From assembly GCF_000718095.1 (NCBI RefSeq), contig NZ_JOEI01000021.1, forward strand, positions 31,446-95,445: DNA of 64,000 nucleotides. Reading direction: 5' to 3'. This DNA is from Streptomyces scopuliridis RB72. Its GTDB lineage: Bacteria; Actinomycetota; Actinomycetes; Streptomycetales; Streptomycetaceae. Shown in pieces: positions 8,453 through 16,852 of the stretch. The notes beneath the pieces were generated by a model, which did not search any database, was not told where the DNA came from, and saw only the letters and a list, made by a program, of their open reading frames with translations. Position numbers and translations under genes: made by a program. The first letter of the stretch is position 1; each line of letters begins with the position of its first letter.

Positions 8453-8908
8453 ATGACGCATCTCGCCTGGAACGCCAAGGAAGCCACCGTCGGTGAACTG
8501 GCCGAACGCAGCGGCGTCGCCCCCTCCGCGCTGCGCTTCTACGAACGCGAGGGGCTGATCAGCAGCCGCCGTACGACCGGGAACCAGCGCCGCTACAGCC
8601 GGGACACGCTCCGCCGGGTCGCCTTCATCCGTACCTCGCAGCGCCTCGGCATCCCGCTCGCCACGATCCGTGACGTCCTGGCGCTGCTGCCGGAGGACCG
8701 TACGCCCACCCGGGAGGACTGGGCACGGATCTCCGAGTGCTGGCGCGACGACCTCGACCGGCGCATCCGTACGCTGCAGCGGCTGCGCGACAACCTCGCG
8801 GACTGCATCGGCTGCGGCTGTCTGTCGCTGGACCGCTGCGTGCTCTCCAACCCGGGCGACGAACTGGCCGCGCACGGGCCGGGACCGCGCCGGCTGATAG
8901 AGGACTGA
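8453..8908 (+). CDS. soxR: Redox-sensitive transcriptional activator SoxR
   Basis: 151 residues, MerR family. An N-terminal winged helix-turn-helix (VGELAERSGVAPSALRFYE) is followed by a dimerisation helix. The C-terminal cluster CIGCGCLSLDRC matches the SoxR [2Fe-2S] ligand pattern C-x2-C-x-C-x5-C. Redox-active compounds oxidise the cluster and switch on target promoters. The ATG at 8453 is the first of the conserved domain; upstream codons in frame have no family sequence. It is divergent from the FMN reductase gene, with a SoxR-type dyad between them. Confidence 0.93.
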   Translation: MTHLAWNAKEATVGELAERSGVAPSALRFYEREGLISSRRTTGNQRRYSRDTLRRVAFIRTSQRLGIPLATIRDVLALLPEDRTPTREDWARISECWRDDLDRRIRTLQRLRDNLADCIGCGCLSLDRCVLSNPGDELAAHGPGPRRLIED

Positions 8909-8971
8909 GCCCCGTCCCTCCGCGCCCTCGCCCCTCCCGGACCCAAGGGCGACCGGCATACGGTGAGGTGC

Positions 8972-9766
8972 ATGACGCCTACCGCCACCGCACCACAGCT
9001 GCTGATAGAGGTCGACGGCCGGCCCGCCACCGAGGCCGACCTGCGGCTCCGCGCGCTCGACACGTACGGGCACTTCACCGCCATGCAGATCAGGGACGGC
9101 CGGGTACGCGGTCTGGACCTCCATCTCGCCCGGCTGGACGCCTCGACCCGGGAGCTGTTCGGCGCGGGCCTGGACGGCGAGCGGGTACGCGCCCTGCTCC
9201 GGCACGCGCTCGGTGACGTACGGGACGCCTCGGGGCGGGTCTATGCGCACTGGCCCGAGGGGGCGGGCGAGGCGAGCCTGATGGTGACGGTACGGCCGCC
9301 CGCGGCCCCGGACGGGCGGGCGCAGAGCCTGATGTCCGTCCCGTATCTGCGCCCCGTCGCGCACGTCAAGCATCTGGGCGGCTTCGCCCAGACCCACTAC
9401 GGGCGGGTGGCCAGGAAGGCCGGCTTCGACGACGCGCTGCTGACCGGCGAGGGCGGGGTGGTGGCCGAGGCCGCGATCGCCAATATCGCGTTCTGGGACG
9501 GCGATTCGGTGGTCTGGCCGGACGCGCCGTTTCTGACGGGCATCACCATGGGGCTGGTGGAGCCCCGTCTCCCGGCCGCCGGTCTGCCTTCGGTACGGCG
9601 TGAGGTCACCCTGGCGGACCTGCCCCGGTACCGGGCGGCCCTGGTCACCAACTCGCACGGGATCGCCCCGGTGGGCCGGATCGACGACACGGTCTTCCCG
9701 GGGGACGCGGCGCTGCTGAAGAGGGTGACCGAGCTGTACGACGGGGTGGAGTGGGACCGCATCTGA
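8972..9766 (+). CDS. Aminotransferase class IV (PLP-dependent)
   Basis: 264 residues. Class IV fold landmarks are LDTYGHFTAMQIRDGRVRGLDLHLARL at the N-terminus, VKHLGGFAQTHYGRVARKAG with the PLP-binding Lys in HVKH, GGVVAEAAIANIAFW and the late PFLTGIT segment. The family includes branched-chain aminotransferase, D-amino-acid aminotransferase and aminodeoxychorismate lyase; the specificity cannot be decided here. The ATG at 8972 is chosen; a GTG nine bases upstream (8963) is possible. It stands alone after soxR. Confidence 0.85.
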   Translation: MTPTATAPQLLIEVDGRPATEADLRLRALDTYGHFTAMQIRDGRVRGLDLHLARLDASTRELFGAGLDGERVRALLRHALGDVRDASGRVYAHWPEGAGEASLMVTVRPPAAPDGRAQSLMSVPYLRPVAHVKHLGGFAQTHYGRVARKAGFDDALLTGEGGVVAEAAIANIAFWDGDSVVWPDAPFLTGITMGLVEPRLPAAGLPSVRREVTLADLPRYRAALVTNSHGIAPVGRIDDTVFPGDAALLKRVTELYDGVEWDRI

Positions 9767-10063
9767 GGGACGGGACGGCCTCCCGACAGGACCGGGGCCG
9801 GGGCCGCGTACCGGGACCCGGGACGGAGTCCTCCCGGCACGCGGCACACCGCGCCGGGGTCACCCGTTCAGCGCGGCACGGGCGGCGATGCCGGCCGACC
9901 GCCGCCGCTCCCGCCGTGACCTGCGACGACGCCGGCGCGCGGGCCCGGCACACGGCTCCCGGCCGGCGAATCTGATCGTCCATCAGCAGGCGTGCGCGCC
10001 CTGGGGCGCCTTATCTCGGAGGTGACGAGTACCGCGCTGTCGCCAGCCTCGGAGGATGCCACC
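9767..10063. other. Non-coding spacer before the secreted-protein gene
   Basis: About 300 bp with no supportable gene on either strand. The only clear element is the GGAGG ribosome binding sequence at 10051-10055 that serves the gene starting at 10064. Confidence 0.5.
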
Positions 10064-10696
10064 ATGCCCATCATTGCCCCCCTGCTGACCCGAACCGCGC
10101 TGGCAGCCGCCGCGATAGCCCTGACCGTCGCGGGCAGCACGGCGGCCTTCGCCGGGGACCGCGACGGTAGCTGGGACGCCGGCCGCGGCGGCCCGGAGGG
10201 CAGTTGGGACAGTGGACGCGACGGCAACGGGGACGGCGGGCGCGACGGGGGCCGGGACGGCGGGCGCGACCGCGGGAGACCGGGCCGGCTGGAGCTGTCC
10301 CCCAGGCATGTGCGCCCCGGCACCACCGTCACCGCCAGGACCACCGCCTGTGGACGTGACGGCCGCGCCCGGGGCTTCGCCGAGTCCGTCGGCGCCGGGG
10401 AGTTCAGTCTCGATCGCGCCGCCGGCAAGGACATCGTGGCCGGAAAGTTCCGGGTGGCGCACCACGCCAGAACCGGAAACCACACCATCCGCGTGCGCTG
10501 TGACAACGGCAGGGAGGCCCACGGCGACCTCTTCGTGGAGCACGGCGGGCCGACCGGCCATGTGAGAACGGGGGTCGGCGGCAGCGTCACCCCCGACACC
10601 ACCCAGATCGCGGCGGGCGTGGCCGTTCTGGCCGCGGCCGCCGTCGGCGGGACCTGGCTCCTGCGTCGCCGGGCGAGCGGCGCGCAGGCGAGCTGA
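10064..10696 (+). CDS. Secreted, membrane-anchored protein with Gly/Asp/Arg repeat
   Basis: 210 residues. A Sec signal peptide ends around AFAGD (about residue 30). Next comes a low-complexity GRDGG/DGGRD repeat (about residues 35-75). An Ig-like globular part with two Cys follows (LSPRHVRPGTTVTARTTACG ... HTIRVRCD), probably disulfide-bonded outside the cell. A C-terminal membrane helix ends in RRR. The architecture suits a surface protein, but no LPxTG/LAxTG sorting motif precedes the helix. It lies just upstream of a class F sortase gene. GGAGG at 10051 sets the ATG at 10064. Confidence 0.8.
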   Translation: MPIIAPLLTRTALAAAAIALTVAGSTAAFAGDRDGSWDAGRGGPEGSWDSGRDGNGDGGRDGGRDGGRDRGRPGRLELSPRHVRPGTTVTARTTACGRDGRARGFAESVGAGEFSLDRAAGKDIVAGKFRVAHHARTGNHTIRVRCDNGREAHGDLFVEHGGPTGHVRTGVGGSVTPDTTQIAAGVAVLAAAAVGGTWLLRRRASGAQAS

Positions 10697-10828
10697 CGGG
10701 CCGGCCTCCACCGCCCCGGTCCCGCCCCGTGTCCCCGTCCCCGTCACGCTCATCGCTGACGGGGGCGGGGAACCTCTCCATTCACAGGTCCGCACGACGG
10801 GAAAACGGAGAACAGGAGATCAGGACTG

Positions 10829-11569
10829 ATGACCGCCAGGGCCAGGCGCAGAGGCAGAAGCAGAGGCATGTACGGGGCCGGGGCCGGGTGCGGCGCCCCC
10901 TGCGGAGGAGGCGGTGGCCGCGGCGGGTGCGCGTGCGGAGCCGGCGGCCGGACCAGGGGCGGTGGCTCGGGCTGGCTGATAGCCATTCCCGTCTGCGTCG
11001 GGATCTGGCTCGTCCAGAACGGCTCCGAGCCCGTGACCCCGCCCATGCCGACCGCCGCAGAGGCCTTCGCCGCGGGCCCAGGCAGTCACACCGAGGCCGC
11101 CGCCGCCCCGATGCGGCCCTCGGCCCCGGTGCGGCTGAGCATCCCCGAGATCAAGGTGAACGCGCAGGTCCTCGGGCTGGGGCTGGGGCGCGACGGCAGT
11201 CTCGACGTACCGCCGCCGGTCATCCGCAACATCGTGGGCTGGTACAAGGACGGGGCCACCCCGGGCGCCAAGGGGACCGCGGTCGTCGCCGGTCATGTCG
11301 ACAACGCCCAAGGACCCGCCGTCTTCTACGAGCTGGGCACGCTCAAGAAGGGCCATCACATCGAGGTGACCCGCGCGGACGGCCGTACCGCCGTCTTCAC
11401 GGTCGACGCCCTTGAGGTCTACAACAACGCCGAGTTCCCCGACCGCAAGGTGTACGGGGCCACGGACCGGGCGGAGCTACGGGTGATCACCTGCGGGGGC
11501 GGCTTCTCCAAGAAGGGCGGCTACCAGGGCAATGTGGTGGCGTACGCCCATCTCATCGGCACGAAATAG
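10829..11569 (+). CDS. Class F sortase
   Basis: 246 residues. A Gly/Cys-rich basic N-terminus is followed by one membrane anchor (about residues 48-65), then an extracytoplasmic sortase domain. VRLSIPEIKVNAQV, VGWYKDGATPGAKGTAVVAGHVDN (catalytic His) and LRVITCGGGF (catalytic Cys) are family motifs. Sortases are transpeptidases that anchor or process exported proteins. The Arg often seen a few residues before the final NVV strand is replaced by YQGNVV here, so the third catalytic residue is unclear. The upstream secreted protein may be functionally linked, but lacks a canonical sorting signal. Confidence 0.88.
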   Translation: MTARARRRGRSRGMYGAGAGCGAPCGGGGGRGGCACGAGGRTRGGGSGWLIAIPVCVGIWLVQNGSEPVTPPMPTAAEAFAAGPGSHTEAAAAPMRPSAPVRLSIPEIKVNAQVLGLGLGRDGSLDVPPPVIRNIVGWYKDGATPGAKGTAVVAGHVDNAQGPAVFYELGTLKKGHHIEVTRADGRTAVFTVDALEVYNNAEFPDRKVYGATDRAELRVITCGGGFSKKGGYQGNVVAYAHLIGTK

Positions 11570-11629
11570 CACGGGGCAGGCCACCGGTCCCGGCGCGCGC
11601 CCCCGCCCACCCCGCCCACGCCCGCCCGC

Positions 11630-12415
11630 TCACGCCGTCCACTGGTCGAACGCGAGCTTCGCGACCAGCGAGAACACCACCACCAGCAGCACCCCGCGCA
11701 CGAACTCGCTCCCCTTCCGCAGCGCCATCCGCGCACCGATCATCCCGCCCGCCAGATTGAACACCGCCATCAGCGCGGCCAGTTGCCACAGCACGGTGCC
11801 CTGGTAGGCGAACATCGCGAGCGCGCCGCCGTTGGTGCAGACGTTCACGATCTTCGCGGTGGCGGAGGCCGTCACCAGATCGAGGTGGAGTACGGCGGTG
11901 AGCGCGAGCACCAGAAACGTTCCCGTACCGGGTCCGAACAGCCCGTCGTAGAAGCCGATCCCGCCGCCGACCAGCACGATCGCGGTGACCGTACGCGCCC
12001 GGGTGACCGGGCCGCCCGCCCGCGTCCCACCGAACGACGGCCGCAGCAGGACGAAGGCCGCCACGCCCAGCAGCACCACCATGATCACGGGCCGGAGCAC
12101 CTCGCTGCTGATCCCGGCCGCGAAGAAGGCACCGGCCATCGAGCCGGCGAGGGCCGCGAGCCCGATCCGTACGGCCGTCCTCACCTCGACCGGCGCCTTG
12201 CGCAGATAGGTCACCGCCGCGCCCGAGGTGCCGACGATGGCGACCGCCTTGTTGGTGCCGAGGATGTGCGCGGCGGGTACGTGCGGCAGTCCGAGGAGCA
12301 TCGCGGGCAGGAGCAGCAGCCCGCCCCCGCCCACCACGGCGTCGATCCAGCCGGCCGCCCCGGCGGCGAGGCAGAGCACAACGAGCATGGTCAGCGAGAT
12401 ATCGGGCATGATCAT
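11630..12415 (-). CDS. TauE/SafE-family (sulfite/anion exporter) permease
   Basis: 261 residues and about eight hydrophobic segments. The two-fold family repeat is visible: AAGAAGWIDAVVGGGGLLLLPAML with LGTNKAVAIVGTSGAA in the first half, and GIGFYDGLFGPGTGTFLVLAL with ATAKIVNVCTNGGALAMF in the second. TauE/SafE proteins export sulfite, sulfoacetate or related anions across the cytoplasmic membrane; this substrate is unknown. It is divergent from nirB; an ATG two codons inside (12409) is an alternative start. Confidence 0.9.
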   Translation of the reverse strand: MIMPDISLTMLVVLCLAAGAAGWIDAVVGGGGLLLLPAMLLGLPHVPAAHILGTNKAVAIVGTSGAAVTYLRKAPVEVRTAVRIGLAALAGSMAGAFFAAGISSEVLRPVIMVVLLGVAAFVLLRPSFGGTRAGGPVTRARTVTAIVLVGGGIGFYDGLFGPGTGTFLVLALTAVLHLDLVTASATAKIVNVCTNGGALAMFAYQGTVLWQLAALMAVFNLAGGMIGARMALRKGSEFVRGVLLVVVFSLVAKLAFDQWTA

Positions 12416-12421
12416 GACCCT

Positions 12422-12447
12422 ATGGACGGGATATGCGCCCCGTCCAT
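12422..12447. promoter_or_regulatory. Inverted repeat (operator-like) in the TauE-nirB divergent region
   Basis: ATGGACGGG (12422-12430) and CCCGTCCAT (12439-12447) form a perfect 9-bp dyad with an 8-nt AT-richer spacer, 7 bp upstream of the permease start and about 190 bp upstream of nirB. Position and symmetry suit a repressor operator for the permease. No regulator can be assigned. Confidence 0.4.
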
Positions 12448-12638
12448 GGATCCAGGGAGAGTGTGAGATTGGCGGCTCGCGCCGACGCGCTGGGCGACGC
12501 CGCCCTCACACCTCCCCCGCCGCCGCGCTGAGCGCAGCGTTCCGCCGGTGAAATCGCGGCGATCCGGCCGGGTAACAGCCGCCGCGCAGGCTTCTGGGCA
12601 TGACCCAGCGATGCCGGCCCCCGGCGGAGGTTTCCGAG

Positions 12639-15194
12639 ATGTCCACCCCCACGATCGTGGTCGTCGGCCACGGCATGGTCGGCCAGCGGTTCCTGGAGGC
12701 TCTCGCCGAGCGGGGGGTGACCGCGCGGGCGCGGGTGGTGGTGCTCGCCGAGGAGCCCAGGCCCGCCTATGACCGGGTGCGGCTGACCTCGTACTTCTCG
12801 GGCCGTACCGCCGATGAACTCAGCCTCGTGGAACCGGACTTCCTGGCGCGCCACGGCATCGAGCTGCGGCTCGGTGACCCCGTCGAAGCCATCGACCGCG
12901 CGGCCCGCACGGTCACCTCGCGGTCCGGGCACACCCTCGGCTACGACACGCTCGTCCTGGCGACCGGCTCGTACCCCTTCGTACCGCCCGTGCCCGGCAA
13001 GGACGCCACCGGCTGTTTCGTCTACCGCACGATCGAGGATCTGCTCGCGATCGAGGAGTACGCGATGACGGCCCGCACCGGCGCGGTCGTCGGCGGCGGG
13101 CTGCTCGGTCTGGAGGCGGCGGGCGCGCTCAAGGGCCTCGGGCTCGACACGCACATCGTGGAGTTCGCCCCCCGGCTGATGCCCGTGCAGATCGACGAGG
13201 GAGGCGGCGCGGCCCTGCTGCGGACGATCGAGTCGATGGGGCTGACCGTCCACACGGGTGTGGGGACGCGGGAGGTGACCACGGACGCCGACGGGACCGT
13301 CACCGGGATGGCGCTGTCGGACGGCTCCTCGCTCGACACCGATCTCGTCGTCTTCTCGGCGGGTGTGCGCCCGCGCGACCAGCTCGCCCGCGACGCGGGG
13401 CTGACGGTCGGGGAGCGCGGCGGCATCGTGGTGGACGCGCGGTGCCGTACGTCCGACCCCGCCGTCTTCGCGATCGGCGAGTGCGCGCTGGCGTCGGACG
13501 GCCGGGTGTACGGGCTGGTGGCGCCCGGGTACGAGATGGCGACGACGGTCGCCGACCTCCTCGCGGCGGACGGGGGCCGGCCGGACAGCGGCGGCTTCAC
13601 CGGCGCCGATCTGTCGACCAAGCTGAAGCTGCTGGGCGTGGACGTGGCGTCGTTCGGTGACGCGCACGGCGCCGCGCCCGGCTGCCTGGATGTCGTCTAC
13701 TCCGACCCGCAGGCCGGTGTCTACAAGAAGCTGGTGGTGGACGGGGAGGGCACCCTGCTCGGCGGTGTGCTCGTCGGGGACGCCGACGCGTACGGCACGC
13801 TGCGCCCGCTGACCGGGAGCGTACCGCCGGTCCCCGCAGCCCAGTTGGTGCTGCCGGCCGGGCTCGGCGCACCGGCGGCGATGGGTCCGGAGTCCCTGCC
13901 GGACGAGGCGGTGATCTGCAGCTGTCACAACGTCAGCAAAGGCGCCATCTGTGCCTGCTCGTCCCTCCCCGAAGTGAAGAAGTGCACCAAGGCCGGTACG
14001 GGCTGCGGAAGTTGCGTCAAGGTGATCGGCCAGTTGCTGGCCGCGAGCGGCAACGGCCCCGCCGACAAGGGGCTGTGCGGCTGCTTCCCGTACACCCGGG
14101 CCGAGTTGTACGAGATCGTCCGCACCCTGCGCGTCACCTCGTACGCCACGCTGCTCGACTCGCACGGCCGGGAGCGGGCGCGCGGCGGCGACGGCTGTGA
14201 GATCTGCAAGCCCGTCGTCGCCTCGGTCCTCGCCTCGCTCGCGCCCGCGCTGGGCGTCAGCGGCTATGTCCTGGACGGCGAGCAGGCGGCCCTCCAGGAC
14301 ACCAACGACCACTTCCTCGCGAATATCCAGCGCAATGGCTCGTACTCGATCGTGCCGCGTATCCCCGGTGGCGAGATCACGCCCGAGAAGCTGATCGTGA
14401 TCGGGGAGGTGGCCCGGGACTTCGGTCTCTACACCAAGATCACGGGCGGCCAGCGGATCGATCTGTTCGGCGCCCGGGTGGAGCAGCTGCCGCTGATCTG
14501 GACGCGGCTCGTGGACGCGGGCTTCGAGTCGGGACACGCGTACGGAAAGTCGCTGCGTACGGTCAAGTCCTGTGTGGGGCAGACCTGGTGCCGTTACGGC
14601 GTCCAGGACTCGGTCAGGATGGCCATCGGCCTGGAGCTGCGCTACCGGGGCCTGCGGGCGCCGCACAAGCTGAAGTCGGCGGTGTCGGGGTGCGCGCGGG
14701 AGTGCGCCGAGGCGCGCGGCAAGGACTTCGGGGTGATCGCGACGGCGAACGGCTGGAACCTGTACGTCGGCGGCAACGGCGGCGCCGATCCGCGCCACGC
14801 GGACCTGCTCGCGCAGGATCTGTCGGACGCGGAGCTGGTGCGGCTGATCGACCGGTTCCTGATGTTCTACATCCGTACCGCCGACCGGCTGGAGCGCACC
14901 GCCGCCTGGCTGGAGCGGATCGAGGGCGGGCTCGGGCATGTGCGGGACGTGGTGGTCCATGACTCGCTCGGGCTCTGCGCGGAGCTGGAGCGGCTGATGG
15001 CGGCGCATGTGGACGGCTACCGCGACGAGTGGGCGGATACGGTCAACGACCCGGAGCGGCTGCGCCGGTTCGTCTCGTTCGTCAACGCGCCGGACACCCC
15101 GGACCCGTCCGTGAAGTTCGTACCGGAACGCGATCAGGTCAAGCCGGATCTCACGTTCCTCACCCTGACCACGCGAGAAGGAGCGAACGCCTGA
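12639..15194 (+). CDS. nirB: Nitrite reductase [NAD(P)H] large subunit NirB
   Basis: 851 residues. Order: FAD/NAD-binding disulfide-reductase-like module (VVVGHGMVGQRFLEAL, residues about 1-300), BFD-like [2Fe-2S] modules (CSCHNVSKGAIC, CTKAGTGCGSC; about 425-530), then ferredoxin-like half-domains and the siroheme/[4Fe-4S] domain with SCVGQTWC and SGCARECAEA (C-x5-C, C-x3-C). It reduces nitrite to ammonium in the cytoplasm for assimilation. GGCGGAGG at 12623 with 8-nt spacing fixes the ATG at 12639; an upstream in-frame ATG (12600) has no such site. nirD overlaps its stop. Confidence 0.95.
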   Translation: MSTPTIVVVGHGMVGQRFLEALAERGVTARARVVVLAEEPRPAYDRVRLTSYFSGRTADELSLVEPDFLARHGIELRLGDPVEAIDRAARTVTSRSGHTLGYDTLVLATGSYPFVPPVPGKDATGCFVYRTIEDLLAIEEYAMTARTGAVVGGGLLGLEAAGALKGLGLDTHIVEFAPRLMPVQIDEGGGAALLRTIESMGLTVHTGVGTREVTTDADGTVTGMALSDGSSLDTDLVVFSAGVRPRDQLARDAGLTVGERGGIVVDARCRTSDPAVFAIGECALASDGRVYGLVAPGYEMATTVADLLAADGGRPDSGGFTGADLSTKLKLLGVDVASFGDAHGAAPGCLDVVYSDPQAGVYKKLVVDGEGTLLGGVLVGDADAYGTLRPLTGSVPPVPAAQLVLPAGLGAPAAMGPESLPDEAVICSCHNVSKGAICACSSLPEVKKCTKAGTGCGSCVKVIGQLLAASGNGPADKGLCGCFPYTRAELYEIVRTLRVTSYATLLDSHGRERARGGDGCEICKPVVASVLASLAPALGVSGYVLDGEQAALQDTNDHFLANIQRNGSYSIVPRIPGGEITPEKLIVIGEVARDFGLYTKITGGQRIDLFGARVEQLPLIWTRLVDAGFESGHAYGKSLRTVKSCVGQTWCRYGVQDSVRMAIGLELRYRGLRAPHKLKSAVSGCARECAEARGKDFGVIATANGWNLYVGGNGGADPRHADLLAQDLSDAELVRLIDRFLMFYIRTADRLERTAAWLERIEGGLGHVRDVVVHDSLGLCAELERLMAAHVDGYRDEWADTVNDPERLRRFVSFVNAPDTPDPSVKFVPERDQVKPDLTFLTLTTREGANA

Positions 15195-15646
15195 TGAGCC
15201 GCCCGACAGTCCTGCCGACGCCCACGCCCACGTCCACGCCGACGCCCACGCCCACGCCGACGCCGACGTCCACGATCCTCGAACTACTCCTCGACGACGG
15301 GTGGTTCGCGGTCTGCGACCTGTCCGCGCTCACCCCCGGGCGCGGAGTGGCCGCGCTGCTCCCGGACGGACATCAGGTCGCGGTCTTCCTCGACCGCGCG
15401 GGCCGCCCGTACGCGATCGGCAACCGCGACCCGTTCTCCGGCGCACAGGTCTTGTCGCGCGGGCTGACCGGCACGTACGAAGGACGGCCCTTCGTCGCCT
15501 CCCCGCTGCTCAAACAGCGCTTCGACCTGCTCACGGGCCGCTGTCTGGACGACGACGAGGCCGCCGTCCGCGCGTACGAGGCACGGGTACGGACGCCCGC
15601 GCCCTCGCCCGCGCCCGCGCCCGCGTCCGCGCCCTCGCCCGCGTAG
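15194..15646 (+). CDS. nirD: Nitrite reductase small subunit NirD
   Basis: 150 residues. The core WFAVCDLSALTPGRGVAALL, VAVFLDRAGRPYAIGNRDPFSGAQVLSRG and ASPLLKQRFDLLTG is a NirD Rieske-like fold; NirD proteins usually lack the cluster-binding Cys/His, as here. The ATG overlaps the nirB TGA by one base (TGATG), so the subunits are coupled. Unusual are an N-terminal Thr-Pro repeat (about residues 8-27), encoded by a CCGACG/CCCACG hexamer-like tract, and an Ala-Pro C-terminal tail. Both may be flexible, slippage-generated ends. Confidence 0.92.
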   Translation: MSRPTVLPTPTPTSTPTPTPTPTPTSTILELLLDDGWFAVCDLSALTPGRGVAALLPDGHQVAVFLDRAGRPYAIGNRDPFSGAQVLSRGLTGTYEGRPFVASPLLKQRFDLLTGRCLDDDEAAVRAYEARVRTPAPSPAPAPASAPSPA

Positions 15647-15749
15647 CGCGTACGGATCCGCCGGTCGTGCGCCGTCGTGTCCGGTCGTACGCTGGGAAGC
15701 GGGCCCAGTGCGTACACGAGGGGCCACGAGGAGCCACGAGGAGCGCCGC

Positions 15750-16703
15750 ATGCCGACCCTCATGCCGACCCCCGGAACGACCGGCTGGAGCACGCGCGAC
15801 ATCCCCGACCAGCGCGGACGCGTCGCCGTGGTCACCGGCGCCAACAGCGGCATCGGTCTTGTCACCGCCCGCGAGCTGGCCCGCCGGGGCGCCCGCGTGA
15901 TCCTCGCGTGCCGCAGCGAGACCCGGGGCAGGGAGGCCGAGGAGCTGATCCGCGAGGAAGTGCCGGGCGCCCGGGTGGAGTTCGGACCGCTGGATCTCGC
16001 GGACCTCTCCTCCGTACGGGGCTTCGCCGCCGCGTATCCGGCCGAACGGCTCGATCTGCTCATCAACAACGCGGGCGTGATGGCGCTGCCGTACGGTACG
16101 ACCGCCGATGGCTTCGAGACTCAGTTCGGCGTCAACCACCTCGGCCACTTCGCCCTCACGGGGTTGCTCCTCCCCCGGCTGCTGGACACCCCGGAGGCCC
16201 GGGTGGTGTCCGTTTCCAGCGGTATGCACGCGGTGGCCAATATCGATATCCGCGATCTCAACAGCGAGCGCCGCTACCGCCGCTGGGTGGCCTACGGCCG
16301 CTCCAAGTCGGCGAATCTGCTCTTCATCCACGAGCTGGCGAGGCGGCTGGCCACGGCGGGCTCGGACATCGTGGCCGCCGCCGCGCAGCCCGGATACGCG
16401 GCCACCAATCTCCAGACGGCGGGCGTCCGGCTGGAGGGTCGCAGGACCGCGGAACGGATCGTCGCCCTCGCCAACCGGATCATCGCCCAGCCCGCCGAGG
16501 CGGGCGCCCTGCCGACGCTGTACGCGGCGACCGCGCCCGGCGTGCGGCCCGACTCCTTCACCGGCCCCAGGATCCAGGGCTGGCGTGGCCCGCCCGCCCC
16601 GTCCTTCCGCGCGTCCTGGACCCTGGAGGACCGCGCGGGAAAGCTGCTCTGGGCGGAGTCGGAGCGGCTCACGGGCGTGCGGTACGCGAGCCTCCCCACG
16701 TAA
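15750..16703 (+). CDS. Short-chain dehydrogenase/reductase (SDR)
   Basis: 317 residues. A Rossmann cofactor motif TGANSGIG lies near residue 29, NNAG with the Asn stretch near 107, and catalytic YxxxK as YGRSK near 182, preceded by a conserved Ser in VVSVSSGMH. The sequence resembles the retinol-dehydrogenase/protochlorophyllide-reductase-like SDR branch; substrate unknown. The ATG at 15750 has GAGGAG upstream. It follows nirD by about 100 bp and ends before the PhoX-like gene; no operon link is evident. Confidence 0.88.
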   Translation: MPTLMPTPGTTGWSTRDIPDQRGRVAVVTGANSGIGLVTARELARRGARVILACRSETRGREAEELIREEVPGARVEFGPLDLADLSSVRGFAAAYPAERLDLLINNAGVMALPYGTTADGFETQFGVNHLGHFALTGLLLPRLLDTPEARVVSVSSGMHAVANIDIRDLNSERRYRRWVAYGRSKSANLLFIHELARRLATAGSDIVAAAAQPGYAATNLQTAGVRLEGRRTAERIVALANRIIAQPAEAGALPTLYAATAPGVRPDSFTGPRIQGWRGPPAPSFRASWTLEDRAGKLLWAESERLTGVRYASLPT

Positions 16704-16749
16704 CACCCCCGGACCGTCCCCCCGCCGGGATGACGTTTTCTCACCGCTC

Positions 16750-16771
16750 GTTCAGCCGACGTCCATGCGCG
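16750..16771 (+). promoter_or_regulatory. Possible PHO box (PhoP site) upstream of the PhoX-like gene
   Basis: Two 11-bp units, GTTCAGCCGAC and GTCCATGCGCG, stand head to tail about 80 bp before the PhoX-like start. They resemble the Streptomyces PhoP direct repeat (GTTCAYYYRG-type) only partly; the second unit is weak. It is kept because the downstream gene belongs to a phosphatase family. Confidence 0.3.
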
Positions 16772-16852
16772 TCCCCTAGGCTCCTGCGACGCGCGACCCC
16801 GTGACGTCGGCCGGCGCCGCGGGGCGGTCACGACACCACCATGGAGCGACCA

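Noticed and set aside
12420..15008. 862-codon minus-strand frame opposite nirB
   Set aside because: Fully antisense to nirB, which has all expected cofactor motifs; the Arg/His/Val-rich product is typical of GC shadow frames.
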